Of a DNA stretch of 64,000 nucleotides, positions 14,946 to 21,469 are shown piece after piece. The stretch covers positions 1-64,000 of the forward strand of contig JAAWSO010000007.1 of NCBI GenBank assembly GCA_022801595.1, given 5' to 3'. This DNA is from Clostridiales bacterium (GTDB lineage: Bacteria > Bacillota > Clostridia > Oscillospirales > Acutalibacteraceae). The translations under genes and the position numbers were made by a program. Each line of letters starts with the position of its first letter. Position 1 is the first letter of the stretch. The notes under the pieces were generated by a model. The model was given only the letters and a program-made list of their open reading frames with translations. It made no database searches and was not told where the DNA came from.

Positions 14946-15287
14946 ATGAACTATGTTTATGCGGCGATTTGGTTCGCTATTGGCCTGATGCTGATGATCC
15001 GTTTGGGGCGGGAAGGGAAACGGTTCTATTTTGCCGGAGGGGTCTTTTTGCTGTTGGGAGCGTGGTGGCTGTTCATGGAGCTTTTTCCTGGCCATCCTTT
15101 TTTCAACGGCTGGATGGGCTGGGTGTTTAAAATTGTGCTGGGGGTTTCCTTGGTGGTGTTATGTTTAATTTTTCTTCAGCAGAAAAATCGTAATGAGCCG
15201 CCCGATGATCCGCCTTTCGATGCACCCAAGGAAGAACCAAAAGCAGACCAGCCGTCGGAGCATTCCGATGCCCCGCCCAAGGAGTAG
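14946..15287 (+). CDS. small membrane protein with acidic tail, 113 aa
   Basis: Three hydrophobic segments (residues 3-20, 28-46 and 56-78) precede a Pro/Asp/Glu-rich tail of about 30 residues (NEPPDDPPFDAPKEEPKADQ) likely to be disordered. GGAGGCACGGAG lies before the ATG. It probably forms a unit with the preceding gene and ends at the hairpin near 15360. Unknown family. Confidence 0.6.
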   Translation: MNYVYAAIWFAIGLMLMIRLGREGKRFYFAGGVFLLLGAWWLFMELFPGHPFFNGWMGWVFKIVLGVSLVVLCLIFLQQKNRNEPPDDPPFDAPKEEPKADQPSEHSDAPPKE

Positions 15288-15359
15288 GCACCAAATAGGG
15301 CAAGGCAGCATAAGATAAGGGTACGGGGCAGGGCGCGTCCAGGACCCCTTCAGATAGAT

Positions 15360-15397
15360 GCTCCGCCGCGGGGAAACCTTCGGCGGACGTTTTATTT
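15360..15397 (+). terminator. rho-independent terminator
   Basis: The stem TCCGCCG/CGGCGGA is followed by a T-rich tract. Confidence 0.7.
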
Positions 15398-15416
15398 GGA
15401 CAGACCGGAAACGGGG

Positions 15417-15445
15417 TTGAAAATTGGCAACGTTTCGTTTACAAT
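15417..15445 (+). promoter_or_regulatory. rpe promoter
   Basis: TTGAAA (15417-15422) and TACAAT (15440-15445) are 17 bp apart. Confidence 0.7.
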
Positions 15446-15479
15446 GAGGAGGATACCACGATAAACGGAGGAAAAAATC

Positions 15480-16121
15480 ATGTTGATTGCGCCGTCGATT
15501 TTGGCAGCGGACTTTTCAAAACTAGGCAATGAAATTCGGGATATTACCGAAGCGGGAGCGGACTGGATTCATCTGGACGTGATGGACGGCGCGTTTGTGC
15601 CCAACCTGACCTTTGGTGCGCCAGTGGTGCAGGCGGTGCGCGGCTATACGGATCTTCCGTTTGACGTGCATTTGATGATTCACCAGCCTCATCGGTATAT
15701 TTCAGATTTCTGTAAGGCAGGGGCGGATATCATTTCTTTCCATGTGGAGGCCGAGGATAACGTTGCCGGGACCTTGGACGCCATTGCGGCAGGGGGTGCT
15801 AAGCCTGCGTTGGCCGTGAAGCCGGGCACGCCGGTGGAAACGGTGTTTCCTTATTTGGACAAGCTCTACATGGTCTTAGTAATGACAGTAGAGCCAGGCT
15901 TTGGCGGTCAAAGCTATATGGGGGACATGATGAGCAAGGTAGTTGCGCTGAAAGAGAAAGCGCCGAAGCTGTTGGTCCAGATTGACGGCGGCGTGAATTT
16001 GGAAACCATTGTGCCCAGCGCCAAGGCTGGGGTGGATATTTGCGTAGCGGGAACCAGTGTGTTTCGTGCTCCGTCGCCCAAGCAAATGATTCAGGATTTA
16101 AAAAAAGCCGCTTCCCGGTAA
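15480..16121 (+). CDS. rpe: ribulose-phosphate 3-epimerase
   Basis: 213 aa. It interconverts ribulose 5-phosphate and xylulose 5-phosphate in the pentose phosphate pathway. The TIM-barrel landmarks are IAPSILAADFSKLGNEI, the metal/catalytic stretch HLDVMDGAFVPNLTFG, DVHLMIHQPHRYI, MTVEPGFGGQSY and VQIDGGVN, followed by the phosphate-binding AGTSVF. GGAGG precedes the ATG. It has its own promoter and terminator and no pathway partner beside it. In many Firmicutes rpe sits by rsgA and prkC, so this placement is separate from that cluster. Confidence 0.96.
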   Translation: MLIAPSILAADFSKLGNEIRDITEAGADWIHLDVMDGAFVPNLTFGAPVVQAVRGYTDLPFDVHLMIHQPHRYISDFCKAGADIISFHVEAEDNVAGTLDAIAAGGAKPALAVKPGTPVETVFPYLDKLYMVLVMTVEPGFGGQSYMGDMMSKVVALKEKAPKLLVQIDGGVNLETIVPSAKAGVDICVAGTSVFRAPSPKQMIQDLKKAASR

Positions 16122-16138
16122 TCGTTGGGGAGAGGCAG

Positions 16139-16184
16139 AAAAAAGGCGTACCGGAAAACAACGTTCCGGTACGTCTTTTATTTT
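16139..16184 (+). terminator. rpe terminator
   Basis: The stem CGTACCGGAA/TTCCGGTACG is followed by TCTTTTATTTT. It overlaps the 3' end of the convergent broken XRE gene. Confidence 0.85.
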
Positions 16185-16495
16185 GTATGCTGTTTCACCC
16201 AATCCATGATTCGAAAAATCATGTCGCGGTTTTCCTGAGACAAGTTGCCCCAATTTTTCAGCAAGTTTTTTTGCGTCTGGGTTAAATTAGGGAGGTTCTC
16301 GGATTTCGTAAAGAATTGAGCCATAGAAAGCCGAGGGTGTCGCAAATTTTTTGCAGGGAAAAAACGGTGGGGAGCATATCTTTCTTATACCAAGAAGAAA
16401 TGGTAGTTTGCGGGATACCGCTTTCCATAGGCAGACGATAATCACTTCAGTTCCGTTGGCGCTTGAACTGCTTGATACGTCCTAAAATGTCCAGG
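16178..16495 (-). pseudogene. broken XRE-family HTH gene
   Basis: Reading the minus strand gives a recognisable Cro/C1 HTH protein in pieces: ILGRIKQFKRQRN, an in-frame TGA where Trp would be expected, then SDYRLPMESGIPQTTISSWY and ...SLQKICDTLG. A one-base deletion then shifts the frame into SMAQFFTKSENLPNLTQTQ and on to WVKQHTK-stop. An intact copy would be about 105 aa. Both lesions lie in otherwise good coding sequence, so this is a decayed regulator. It is unrelated in sequence to the MEFHERLK paralogues. Confidence 0.75.
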
Positions 16496-16506
16496 AAACA
16501 ATCCCC

Positions 16507-16698
16507 TCATTCTAGTTTGGAATTGGGAGAGGGTGGGATGCGGTACAGGAGAGAGCCGTGGGTTTGCTCATACTGTTCCACGTATCGGCGTACCAATAGG
16601 CGAATTTGTCCGCTAAGGATGCGTTGTTCCACCGCTGCAATCACCCGAAGTTTATCACATAACGCTGCCTCCAACCAAGTTGTGACTTGTTTTTTCAT
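16507..16698 (-). CDS. small ribbon-helix-helix-like protein, 63 aa
   Basis: The N-terminal strand KKQVTTWLE followed by helices (ALCDKLRVIAAVEQRILSGQIRLLVRRYVEQYEQ) fits a MetJ/Arc-type ribbon-helix-helix DNA-binding fold. The family call is tentative. A longer frame runs upstream through a 105-bp repeat, but GGGAGGTG directly precedes this ATG and the repeat-encoded extension is not protein-like. The promoter would have to lie in or beyond the repeat. It may regulate the neighbouring degenerate or XRE genes. Confidence 0.55.
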   Translation of the reverse strand: MKKQVTTWLEAALCDKLRVIAAVEQRILSGQIRLLVRRYVEQYEQTHGSLLYRIPPSPNSKLE

Positions 16699-16716
16699 TT
16701 TTTCACCTCCCTTTTC

Positions 16717-16935
16717 ATGATACCACACCTGCGGTGAGCAAATCGCGCACGCTCCCTCCGGTCGCCAAATTGTACGGGAACCCATACGCCCAAATGCCCG
16801 CGCTGCAGGCTCACTGCGGATATGATACCACACCTGCGGTGAGCAAATCGCGCACGCTCCCTCCGGCCGCCAAATTGCACGGGAACCCATACGCCCAAAT
16901 GCCCGCGCTGCAGGTTCACTGCGGATATGATACCA
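16717..16935. repeat. two tandem copies of a 105-bp GC-rich repeat
   Basis: Unit 1 (16717-16821) and unit 2 (16822-16926) differ at about three positions. A third copy begins (ATGATACCA, 16927-16935) and stops. The units are markedly GC-richer than their surroundings. Because 105 is a multiple of three, several frames stay open on both strands, which explains the spurious open frames here. It is not a CRISPR: there are no spacers. Confidence 0.9.
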
Positions 16936-16960
16936 TAAAAATCTTGCACAACGCGCAAGT

Positions 16961-16994
16961 GAGACAGCACTACAGGAGTGCAGCTCTTTTTTTA
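16961..16994 (+). terminator. orphan terminator after the tandem repeat
   Basis: GAG-aca-GCACT/AGTGC-ag-CTC arms are followed by seven T. No plus-strand gene precedes it, so it could end a short untranslated transcript from the repeat. Confidence 0.6.
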
Positions 16995-17175
16995 TGATTC
17001 AATGTTCTGAGAAATTCCCGGAATCTTTGATTCCACCCTCATTTCCAGGTTATTATAACACGAAGTTTTATATTTCTTATTCCGACCTTGGAGCAAACCC
17101 ATAAACATTTGTAGTATCTTTGTTTTTCTCATGATACAATAAAAAGTAAAAAATTTTTAGAGGAGGTTCATTATC

Positions 17176-17379
17176 ATGGAATTTCATGAACGGTTAAAAC
17201 GGAAGCGAATACAAAATGGTTTGACTCAAAAAGAACTTGCACAGCTTTGTAATACAACCCCCAGAGTTATCCAGAATTATGAATTAAATGAACGGAAACC
17301 AGGTTTTTATGCGATTATTGCATTATGTCGTGCTTTACACGTAAGCAGCGATTATTTGTTAGGATTATCAGAGGAATAA
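17176..17379 (+). CDS. XRE-family HTH transcriptional regulator, 67 aa
   Basis: A single-domain Cro/C1 HTH protein with core LTQKELAQLCNTTPRVIQNY and the classic ending SSDYLLGLSEE. It is the third member of the MEFHERLK paralogue set (others at 598 and 858) but has an ATG start after AGAGGAGG and lacks their upstream repeat. An extended -10 element TGATACAAT (17132-17140) precedes it. A terminator follows, so it stands alone. Its target is unknown. Confidence 0.88.
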   Translation: MEFHERLKRKRIQNGLTQKELAQLCNTTPRVIQNYELNERKPGFYAIIALCRALHVSSDYLLGLSEE

Positions 17380-17420
17380 TACGTTTTATTGCTCGTGTCA
17401 AGATCTCAATACGATTTTAA

Positions 17421-17455
17421 AGCACAAACAGAAAAACTCTTTTTGTGTTTTTTTA
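17421..17455 (+). terminator. terminator of the XRE gene
   Basis: CACAAA/TTTGTG arms with a 13-nt loop are followed by a long T-run. Confidence 0.65.
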
Positions 17456-17662
17456 TTTTGTAAATTTTATTCCTATCATCCTCCGTTGTGAATCAGAGCG
17501 AAAAGCCAACTCATTGCCCTCGCCGCCCGGTAGTATGAAAAAGATGGAGCGAAACGCCGACTCGTCGGCCTGGGAACGGGAAGAAGGGGAGATGAGTACT
17601 ATAGATAAAGAGAAAAAATTTTTCTTAGCCACATAGATTCTTAATCATATGGAGGTGTAAGC

Positions 17663-18280
17663 TTGAAAGTGAAAGCCTTAGATGAATCTCATCTGCTGGT
17701 AATCCTGACCGCCCAGGAAGCGGATTCCTTGGGACTCGACGCAGCGTCCTTGCGGGTCAATAGCCTGACTTGTCGTGTAACCATTGCCCGCTTGTTTGCC
17801 GCTGCGTGCGAGCGCACGGAATTCCCCTTGTGTGGGTCTGGACCCCTAGCGGATATTTTTGATAAAGTGGAAAAGGTTGGAATCCACGCCATGTCCACCA
17901 TAGATGGACAATGGGTATTTGTTTTTAGTGCCCATCCAGCCGTTGGTTCACGGGTTCGTACCAATACCCGGAAAATTTATCGGGTAAAAACGGCCGGCGG
18001 ACCATATTGTTATCGTTTGGCTTCCTGCGGCGACCTGCTCAATGTGTTGGAACGCCTGTTCCGCATGGGAATGACGTGTATGTGTCAACTGGTCACATGG
18101 GAGCAGGAATATTATTTAATTCTCTCGCCCAAATGCCGTCATTTTGCAGCCATGCATTGTTTGATGCGTGAATATGGTTGCCTATGGGGGAAAGGACGGG
18201 GAGCCAGAGCCTTTTTGTTGGAACATGGCCAATTGCTTGCTTCCGATGCCATTGCCCGAGTGGGTCCCTGCTTGATTTAA
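17663..18280 (+). CDS. MecA-like ClpC adaptor protein, 205 aa
   Basis: The N-terminal segment MKVKALDESHLLVILTAQEA matches the start of MecA/YpbH adaptors, which bind substrates through the N-terminal part and ClpC through the C-terminal domain. The C-terminal half (about residues 115-205) keeps the MecA pattern: FGDLLN-like helix, a short strand ending EYYLIL, the MREYG helix end, and HGQLLASDAIARV. Similarity is distant. The start is TTG after GGAGGTG. It lies 146 bp before spoVT, so a link to sporulation or development is possible but not shown. Confidence 0.6.
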   Translation: MKVKALDESHLLVILTAQEADSLGLDAASLRVNSLTCRVTIARLFAAACERTEFPLCGSGPLADIFDKVEKVGIHAMSTIDGQWVFVFSAHPAVGSRVRTNTRKIYRVKTAGGPYCYRLASCGDLLNVLERLFRMGMTCMCQLVTWEQEYYLILSPKCRHFAAMHCLMREYGCLWGKGRGARAFLLEHGQLLASDAIARVGPCLI

Positions 18281-18426
18281 AAATATTTTGTGGAAAAATC
18301 ACGACAAAATTTACCAGAACCAAGGTTTACAAAAAAATTGCATACTCTTTCCATTCTGGCAGATAATAACCACCGTACCGTGATTTTACCATTGATATAT
18401 TTGCAATCAAAAAGGAGGAGAAAAAA

Positions 18427-18966
18427 TTGAAGGCGACTGGAATCGTAAGACGTATCGATGACCTTGGCCGTGTTGTCATTCCCAAGGAAATTCGCCGCAC
18501 CCTTCGCATTCGGGAAGGGGATCCGCTGGAGATTTTTACAGATACAGACGGAGTAGTTATTTTTAAGAAATATTCCCCAGTGGGGGAACTTTCGGATTTT
18601 GCCAGCCAATATGTAGAAGTGCTGAGCAAAACCGCGAACCTGCCGGCTTTGGTGGTAGACCGCGACCATGTGGTAGCGGCGGCGGGGGTGTCCCGCAAGG
18701 AATTCCTGGAACGCCGGGTGACCCCGGAGTTGGAGGAATATATCAATTCCCGGCATAAGTTTGTCAGTGGGAAGGGCGAGCCTACCGTGCAGCCAGTAGA
18801 GGGCGTAAACCGTCCGGCCAGTATCATCTACCCGATCATTGCGTCCAGCGATGTGACGGGAGCAGTCGTGCTGCTCTATGGCGATGAGGCGGAACCACCC
18901 GGTGAGACAGAAATCAAATTGACCCAGGCAGCAGCATCTTTTTTGGGAAAACAGATGGAAACCTAA
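18427..18966 (+). CDS. spoVT: stage V sporulation protein T
   Basis: 179 aa, the normal length. SpoVT is a forespore transcription factor that tunes sigma-G-dependent genes. The N-terminal AbrB swapped-hairpin domain is MKATGIVRRIDDLGRVVIPK plus EIRRTLRIREGDPLEIF (residues 1-50). A linker and GAF-like domain (about 60-178) follow. The start is TTG after AAAGGAGGAG, common for this gene. It is direct evidence that the organism belongs to a spore-forming lineage. It sits just upstream of the nusA-infB operon but is separated by that operon's promoter. Confidence 0.95.
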   Translation: MKATGIVRRIDDLGRVVIPKEIRRTLRIREGDPLEIFTDTDGVVIFKKYSPVGELSDFASQYVEVLSKTANLPALVVDRDHVVAAAGVSRKEFLERRVTPELEEYINSRHKFVSGKGEPTVQPVEGVNRPASIIYPIIASSDVTGAVVLLYGDEAEPPGETEIKLTQAAASFLGKQMET

Positions 18967-18976
18967 GGTTTTCCCC

Positions 18977-19005
18977 TTGCAATTGCCTGCATTTTATGGT
19001 ATGAT
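18977..19005 (+). promoter_or_regulatory. promoter of the rimP-nusA-infB operon
   Basis: TTGCAA (18977-18982) and TATGAT (19000-19005) are 17 bp apart, just after the spoVT stop. Confidence 0.75.
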
Positions 19006-19029
19006 AAATCATATTAATAAGTATGAAGG

Positions 19030-19061
19030 ATAAAAGAGTGGGCTTGCCCGCTCTTTTATTG
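19030..19061 (+). terminator. leader hairpin of the nusA operon (attenuator-like)
   Basis: The 14-bp stem ATAAAAGAGTGGGC/GCCCGCTCTTTTAT lies between the operon promoter and rimP, about 20 nt before the rimP start. It has terminator shape with a short U-rich end. Because it follows the promoter, it can act as an attenuator for the operon as well as a terminator for spoVT. Confidence 0.65.
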
Positions 19062-19081
19062 CATTTATGAGGTGAAAAAAC

Positions 19082-19633
19082 ATGGCTGCAAAAAATTCCC
19101 GTTCAAAACCAAAAAAGCAGGGAAATACGGCGGAAGCGGTGTGGAAGCTGGCGGAGCCAATTGCCAAGGAGTTGGGCCTGTCGATCTGGGACGTACGTTT
19201 CCTGAAAGAGGGCGCATATTGGTACCTGCGGATTTTCATTGACCGGCCAGAGGGCATTACCCTGGATGAGTGTGAGGCAATGAGCCGGGCCATCAACGAC
19301 CCCTTGGACCGTCTGGACCCCATTGACCAGGAATATTGTTTGGAAGTATGCTCGCCGGGCATTGACCGGGAGCTGACCCGTCCGGAACATTTTGCAGCGT
19401 TTTTAGGAGCGGTGGTCAATGTGCGGATGATCCGTCCCTTAGAGGATGGCCGCCGGGAACTGATCGCCATTTTACATCAATATGAAGATTCGGTTTTGTC
19501 CTTGGAAACCGAGGACGGCGAACATTTTGAAATCGCAAAAAAAGATACCGCGTCCGTCCGCGTCTGCGACGAATATGTAGATGTGGACGAACTGGATGAA
19601 GATACAATGGAGGAGTTTGAAGAAAATGAATAG
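19082..19633 (+). CDS. rimP: ribosome maturation factor RimP
   Basis: 183 aa. RimP assists late 30S assembly. Family features are the N-terminal alpha/beta domain with DVRFLKEGAYWYLRIFIDRPEG and DECEAMSRAINDPLD, then the signature EVCSPGIDRELTRPEHF, and the C-terminal SH3-like domain. The protein has a short Lys-rich N-terminal extension and an acidic tail. It is the first gene of the operon and overlaps nusA by 8 bp, so translation of the two is coupled. Confidence 0.95.
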   Translation: MAAKNSRSKPKKQGNTAEAVWKLAEPIAKELGLSIWDVRFLKEGAYWYLRIFIDRPEGITLDECEAMSRAINDPLDRLDPIDQEYCLEVCSPGIDRELTRPEHFAAFLGAVVNVRMIRPLEDGRRELIAILHQYEDSVLSLETEDGEHFEIAKKDTASVRVCDEYVDVDELDEDTMEEFEENE

Positions 19634-20768
19634 CGAATTGTTTGACGCGCTGAACCTGCTGGAAAAAGAACGGGGAATCCCGGTAGATTTCATGGTGGAT
19701 AAGATTACGAAAGCCATTATCACCGCTTGTAAAAACAGCTATGGCAACGAGGACGCCCGGGTGGAAGTAAATGCAGAAAAGGGCGCCTTTGAGGTTTACC
19801 TGCGCAAAACCGTAGTCGATGACGTTTACGAGCCAGGGAAGGAAATTAGCCTGGAAAAAGCCCGGGAAATCAGCCCTCTGGTGAACTATGAGGATAAGGT
19901 AGAGGTGCAGCTCAACACCAAGGAATTTGGCCGCATTGCAGCCCAGACCGCCCGGAATATCATCCGTCAAGGCATCCGGGACGGCGAGCGGGGCCAGATG
20001 ATGCAGGAATTTCAAAGCAAGCATCAGGAACTGGTCAGTGCTTTGGTGGAGCGGATTGACCCCCGTACCGGCGCAGCTACCCTGCTGATCGGCAAGGCGG
20101 AGGCGGTGCTGCCCCGCAATGAGCAGGTGGGCGACGAAAAACTCAGCGAAGGCGACCACATTAAGGTGTATGTGGTGGACGTAAAGGAAACGGAGAAAGG
20201 CCCCCGGGCTATGATTTCCCGAACCCACCCGGATTTGGTCAAGCGTCTGTTTGAAACCGAGGTGCCGGAAATCTACGACGGCACCGTGGAGATCAAAGCC
20301 GTATCCCGGGAAGCTGGCTCTCGAACCAAACTGGCGGTGCTCAGTCATAACCAGGATGTGGATGCAGTGGGCGCGTGTATCGGCTCCCGCGGCTCCCGGG
20401 TATCCAATATTGTCAGCGAGCTGGGCGGCGAAAAGATCGACATTGTGGAATACAGCGAGGACCCAGCGAAATTTATCGCTTCGGCCCTGTCCCCGGCAGA
20501 TGTGCTTTCCGTGGTGATTACCGACGAGGAAACCCGGGCCTGTCGGGTGACGGTGCCGGACAGCCAGCTTTCCCTGGCCATCGGCAACAAAGGGCAGAAT
20601 GCCCGCCTGGCTGCCAAGCTAACCGGCTGGAAAATCGACATCAAGCCGGAGAGCGGATTCTTTGGCGAGGATGAGGAACCGGAGCAAGCCGAAGCGGCAC
20701 AGGAACCGGGCGTGCTAGAGGAAGTGGAAATTTTGGACGGCCAGGAGACGGCAAACGACGAAGCGTAA
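19626..20768 (+). CDS. nusA: transcription termination/antitermination factor NusA
   Basis: 380 aa, the short Firmicute form without the extra C-terminal repeats of E. coli NusA. It binds RNA polymerase and nascent RNA to control pausing. Domains are the RNA polymerase-binding N-domain (1-125), S1 (about 130-200), KH1 with ACIGSRGSRV, and KH2 with LAIGNKGQNARLAAKLTGW, then an acidic tail. The ATG at 19626 lies 17 nt after GGAGG and overlaps rimP. NusA often limits its own operon, which fits the attenuator-like leader upstream. Confidence 0.97.
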   Translation: MNSELFDALNLLEKERGIPVDFMVDKITKAIITACKNSYGNEDARVEVNAEKGAFEVYLRKTVVDDVYEPGKEISLEKAREISPLVNYEDKVEVQLNTKEFGRIAAQTARNIIRQGIRDGERGQMMQEFQSKHQELVSALVERIDPRTGAATLLIGKAEAVLPRNEQVGDEKLSEGDHIKVYVVDVKETEKGPRAMISRTHPDLVKRLFETEVPEIYDGTVEIKAVSREAGSRTKLAVLSHNQDVDAVGACIGSRGSRVSNIVSELGGEKIDIVEYSEDPAKFIASALSPADVLSVVITDEETRACRVTVPDSQLSLAIGNKGQNARLAAKLTGWKIDIKPESGFFGEDEEPEQAEAAQEPGVLEEVEILDGQETANDEA

Positions 20769-20825
20769 GCTAGGTTTTTTAGAAGCCCTGGAGAACATGG
20801 ACAAAAGGAAAGGACGGTGAATGGG

Positions 20826-21122
20826 ATGCATAAGAAAAAAATTCCGTTGCGGATGTGCTCCGGGTGTGGAGAACGCAAGCCCAAACAAGAACTGGTTCGG
20901 GTGGTTAAAGCGCCGGACGGCAAGGAAGAGGATGGCCAACCCGGCCAGAAAGGGGAAATTTCTTTGGATCTGACCGGTCGTAAGCCAGGCCGAGGCGCGT
21001 ATGTATGCAAAAATGTGGATTGCCTGAAAGCGGCGCGGAAAGCACGGCGGTTGGAGCGGGCCTTTGCCTGTCAAATCCCATCGGAGGTTTATGACCGGTT
21101 GGAGGAGGAGATGCAAAAGTGA
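20826..21122 (+). CDS. rnpM: RNase P modulator RnpM (YlxR)
   Basis: 98 aa. YlxR proteins bind RNase P RNA and modulate its activity. Landmarks are KKIPLRMCSGCGERKPKQELVRV at the N-terminus and GRKPGRGAYVCKNVDCLKAA later. The Cys pairs CSGC and C...C are conserved positions. A GTG three codons upstream is an alternative start with a closer ribosome binding site. It overlaps ylxQ by 4 bp (GTGA), indicating coupled translation. Confidence 0.92.
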   Translation: MHKKKIPLRMCSGCGERKPKQELVRVVKAPDGKEEDGQPGQKGEISLDLTGRKPGRGAYVCKNVDCLKAARKARRLERAFACQIPSEVYDRLEEEMQK

Positions 21123-21454
21123 ATCCAAGACAATCCATCCTTTCCCTAATGGGGCTGGCGCGCAAGGCGGGAAAGCTGGCTATGGGCAACGACGCGGCAG
21201 TGGAATCCATGGAAAAGGGGGAAACCCGCCTGCTGATTCTGGCTGGCGATCTTTCTCCCCGTACCCGCCGGAACATTGGCAAGACGGTGGAGGCAACAGG
21301 CGTGACCGCTGTGGATACCCCTTTGGGCATGGATGAAATTAGTTGGGCCATTGGCCGCCGTACTGGTATTCTTTCTGTGAACGACGAAGGATTTGCCAAA
21401 AAGATGGAACCATTATGCAGCGAACTTTTGATAGATGAAACACAATACTTATGA
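21119..21454 (+). CDS. ylxQ: L7Ae-like RNA-binding protein YlxQ
   Basis: 111 aa, L7Ae/L30e fold, which binds kink-turn RNAs. Typical segments are LGLARKAGKLAMGNDAAVE, the AGDLSPRTRRNI loop, and the C-terminal SVNDEGFAKKM. It starts with GTG overlapping the rnpM stop. Position between rnpM and infB is the standard Firmicute order. It is usually dispensable, with a minor ribosomal or tRNA-processing role. Confidence 0.9.
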   Translation: MNPRQSILSLMGLARKAGKLAMGNDAAVESMEKGETRLLILAGDLSPRTRRNIGKTVEATGVTAVDTPLGMDEISWAIGRRTGILSVNDEGFAKKMEPLCSELLIDETQYL

Positions 21455-21469
21455 GGAGGCAGGGACTCT

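Noticed and set aside
16717-16935. possible CRISPR array
   Set aside because: Units are 105 bp, directly abutting and only two complete, with no spacers and no cas genes.
16695-16997. open frames translated from the 105-bp repeats
   Set aside because: They exist because 105 is a multiple of three; the repeated peptides have no ribosome binding site of their own and exist on both strands.
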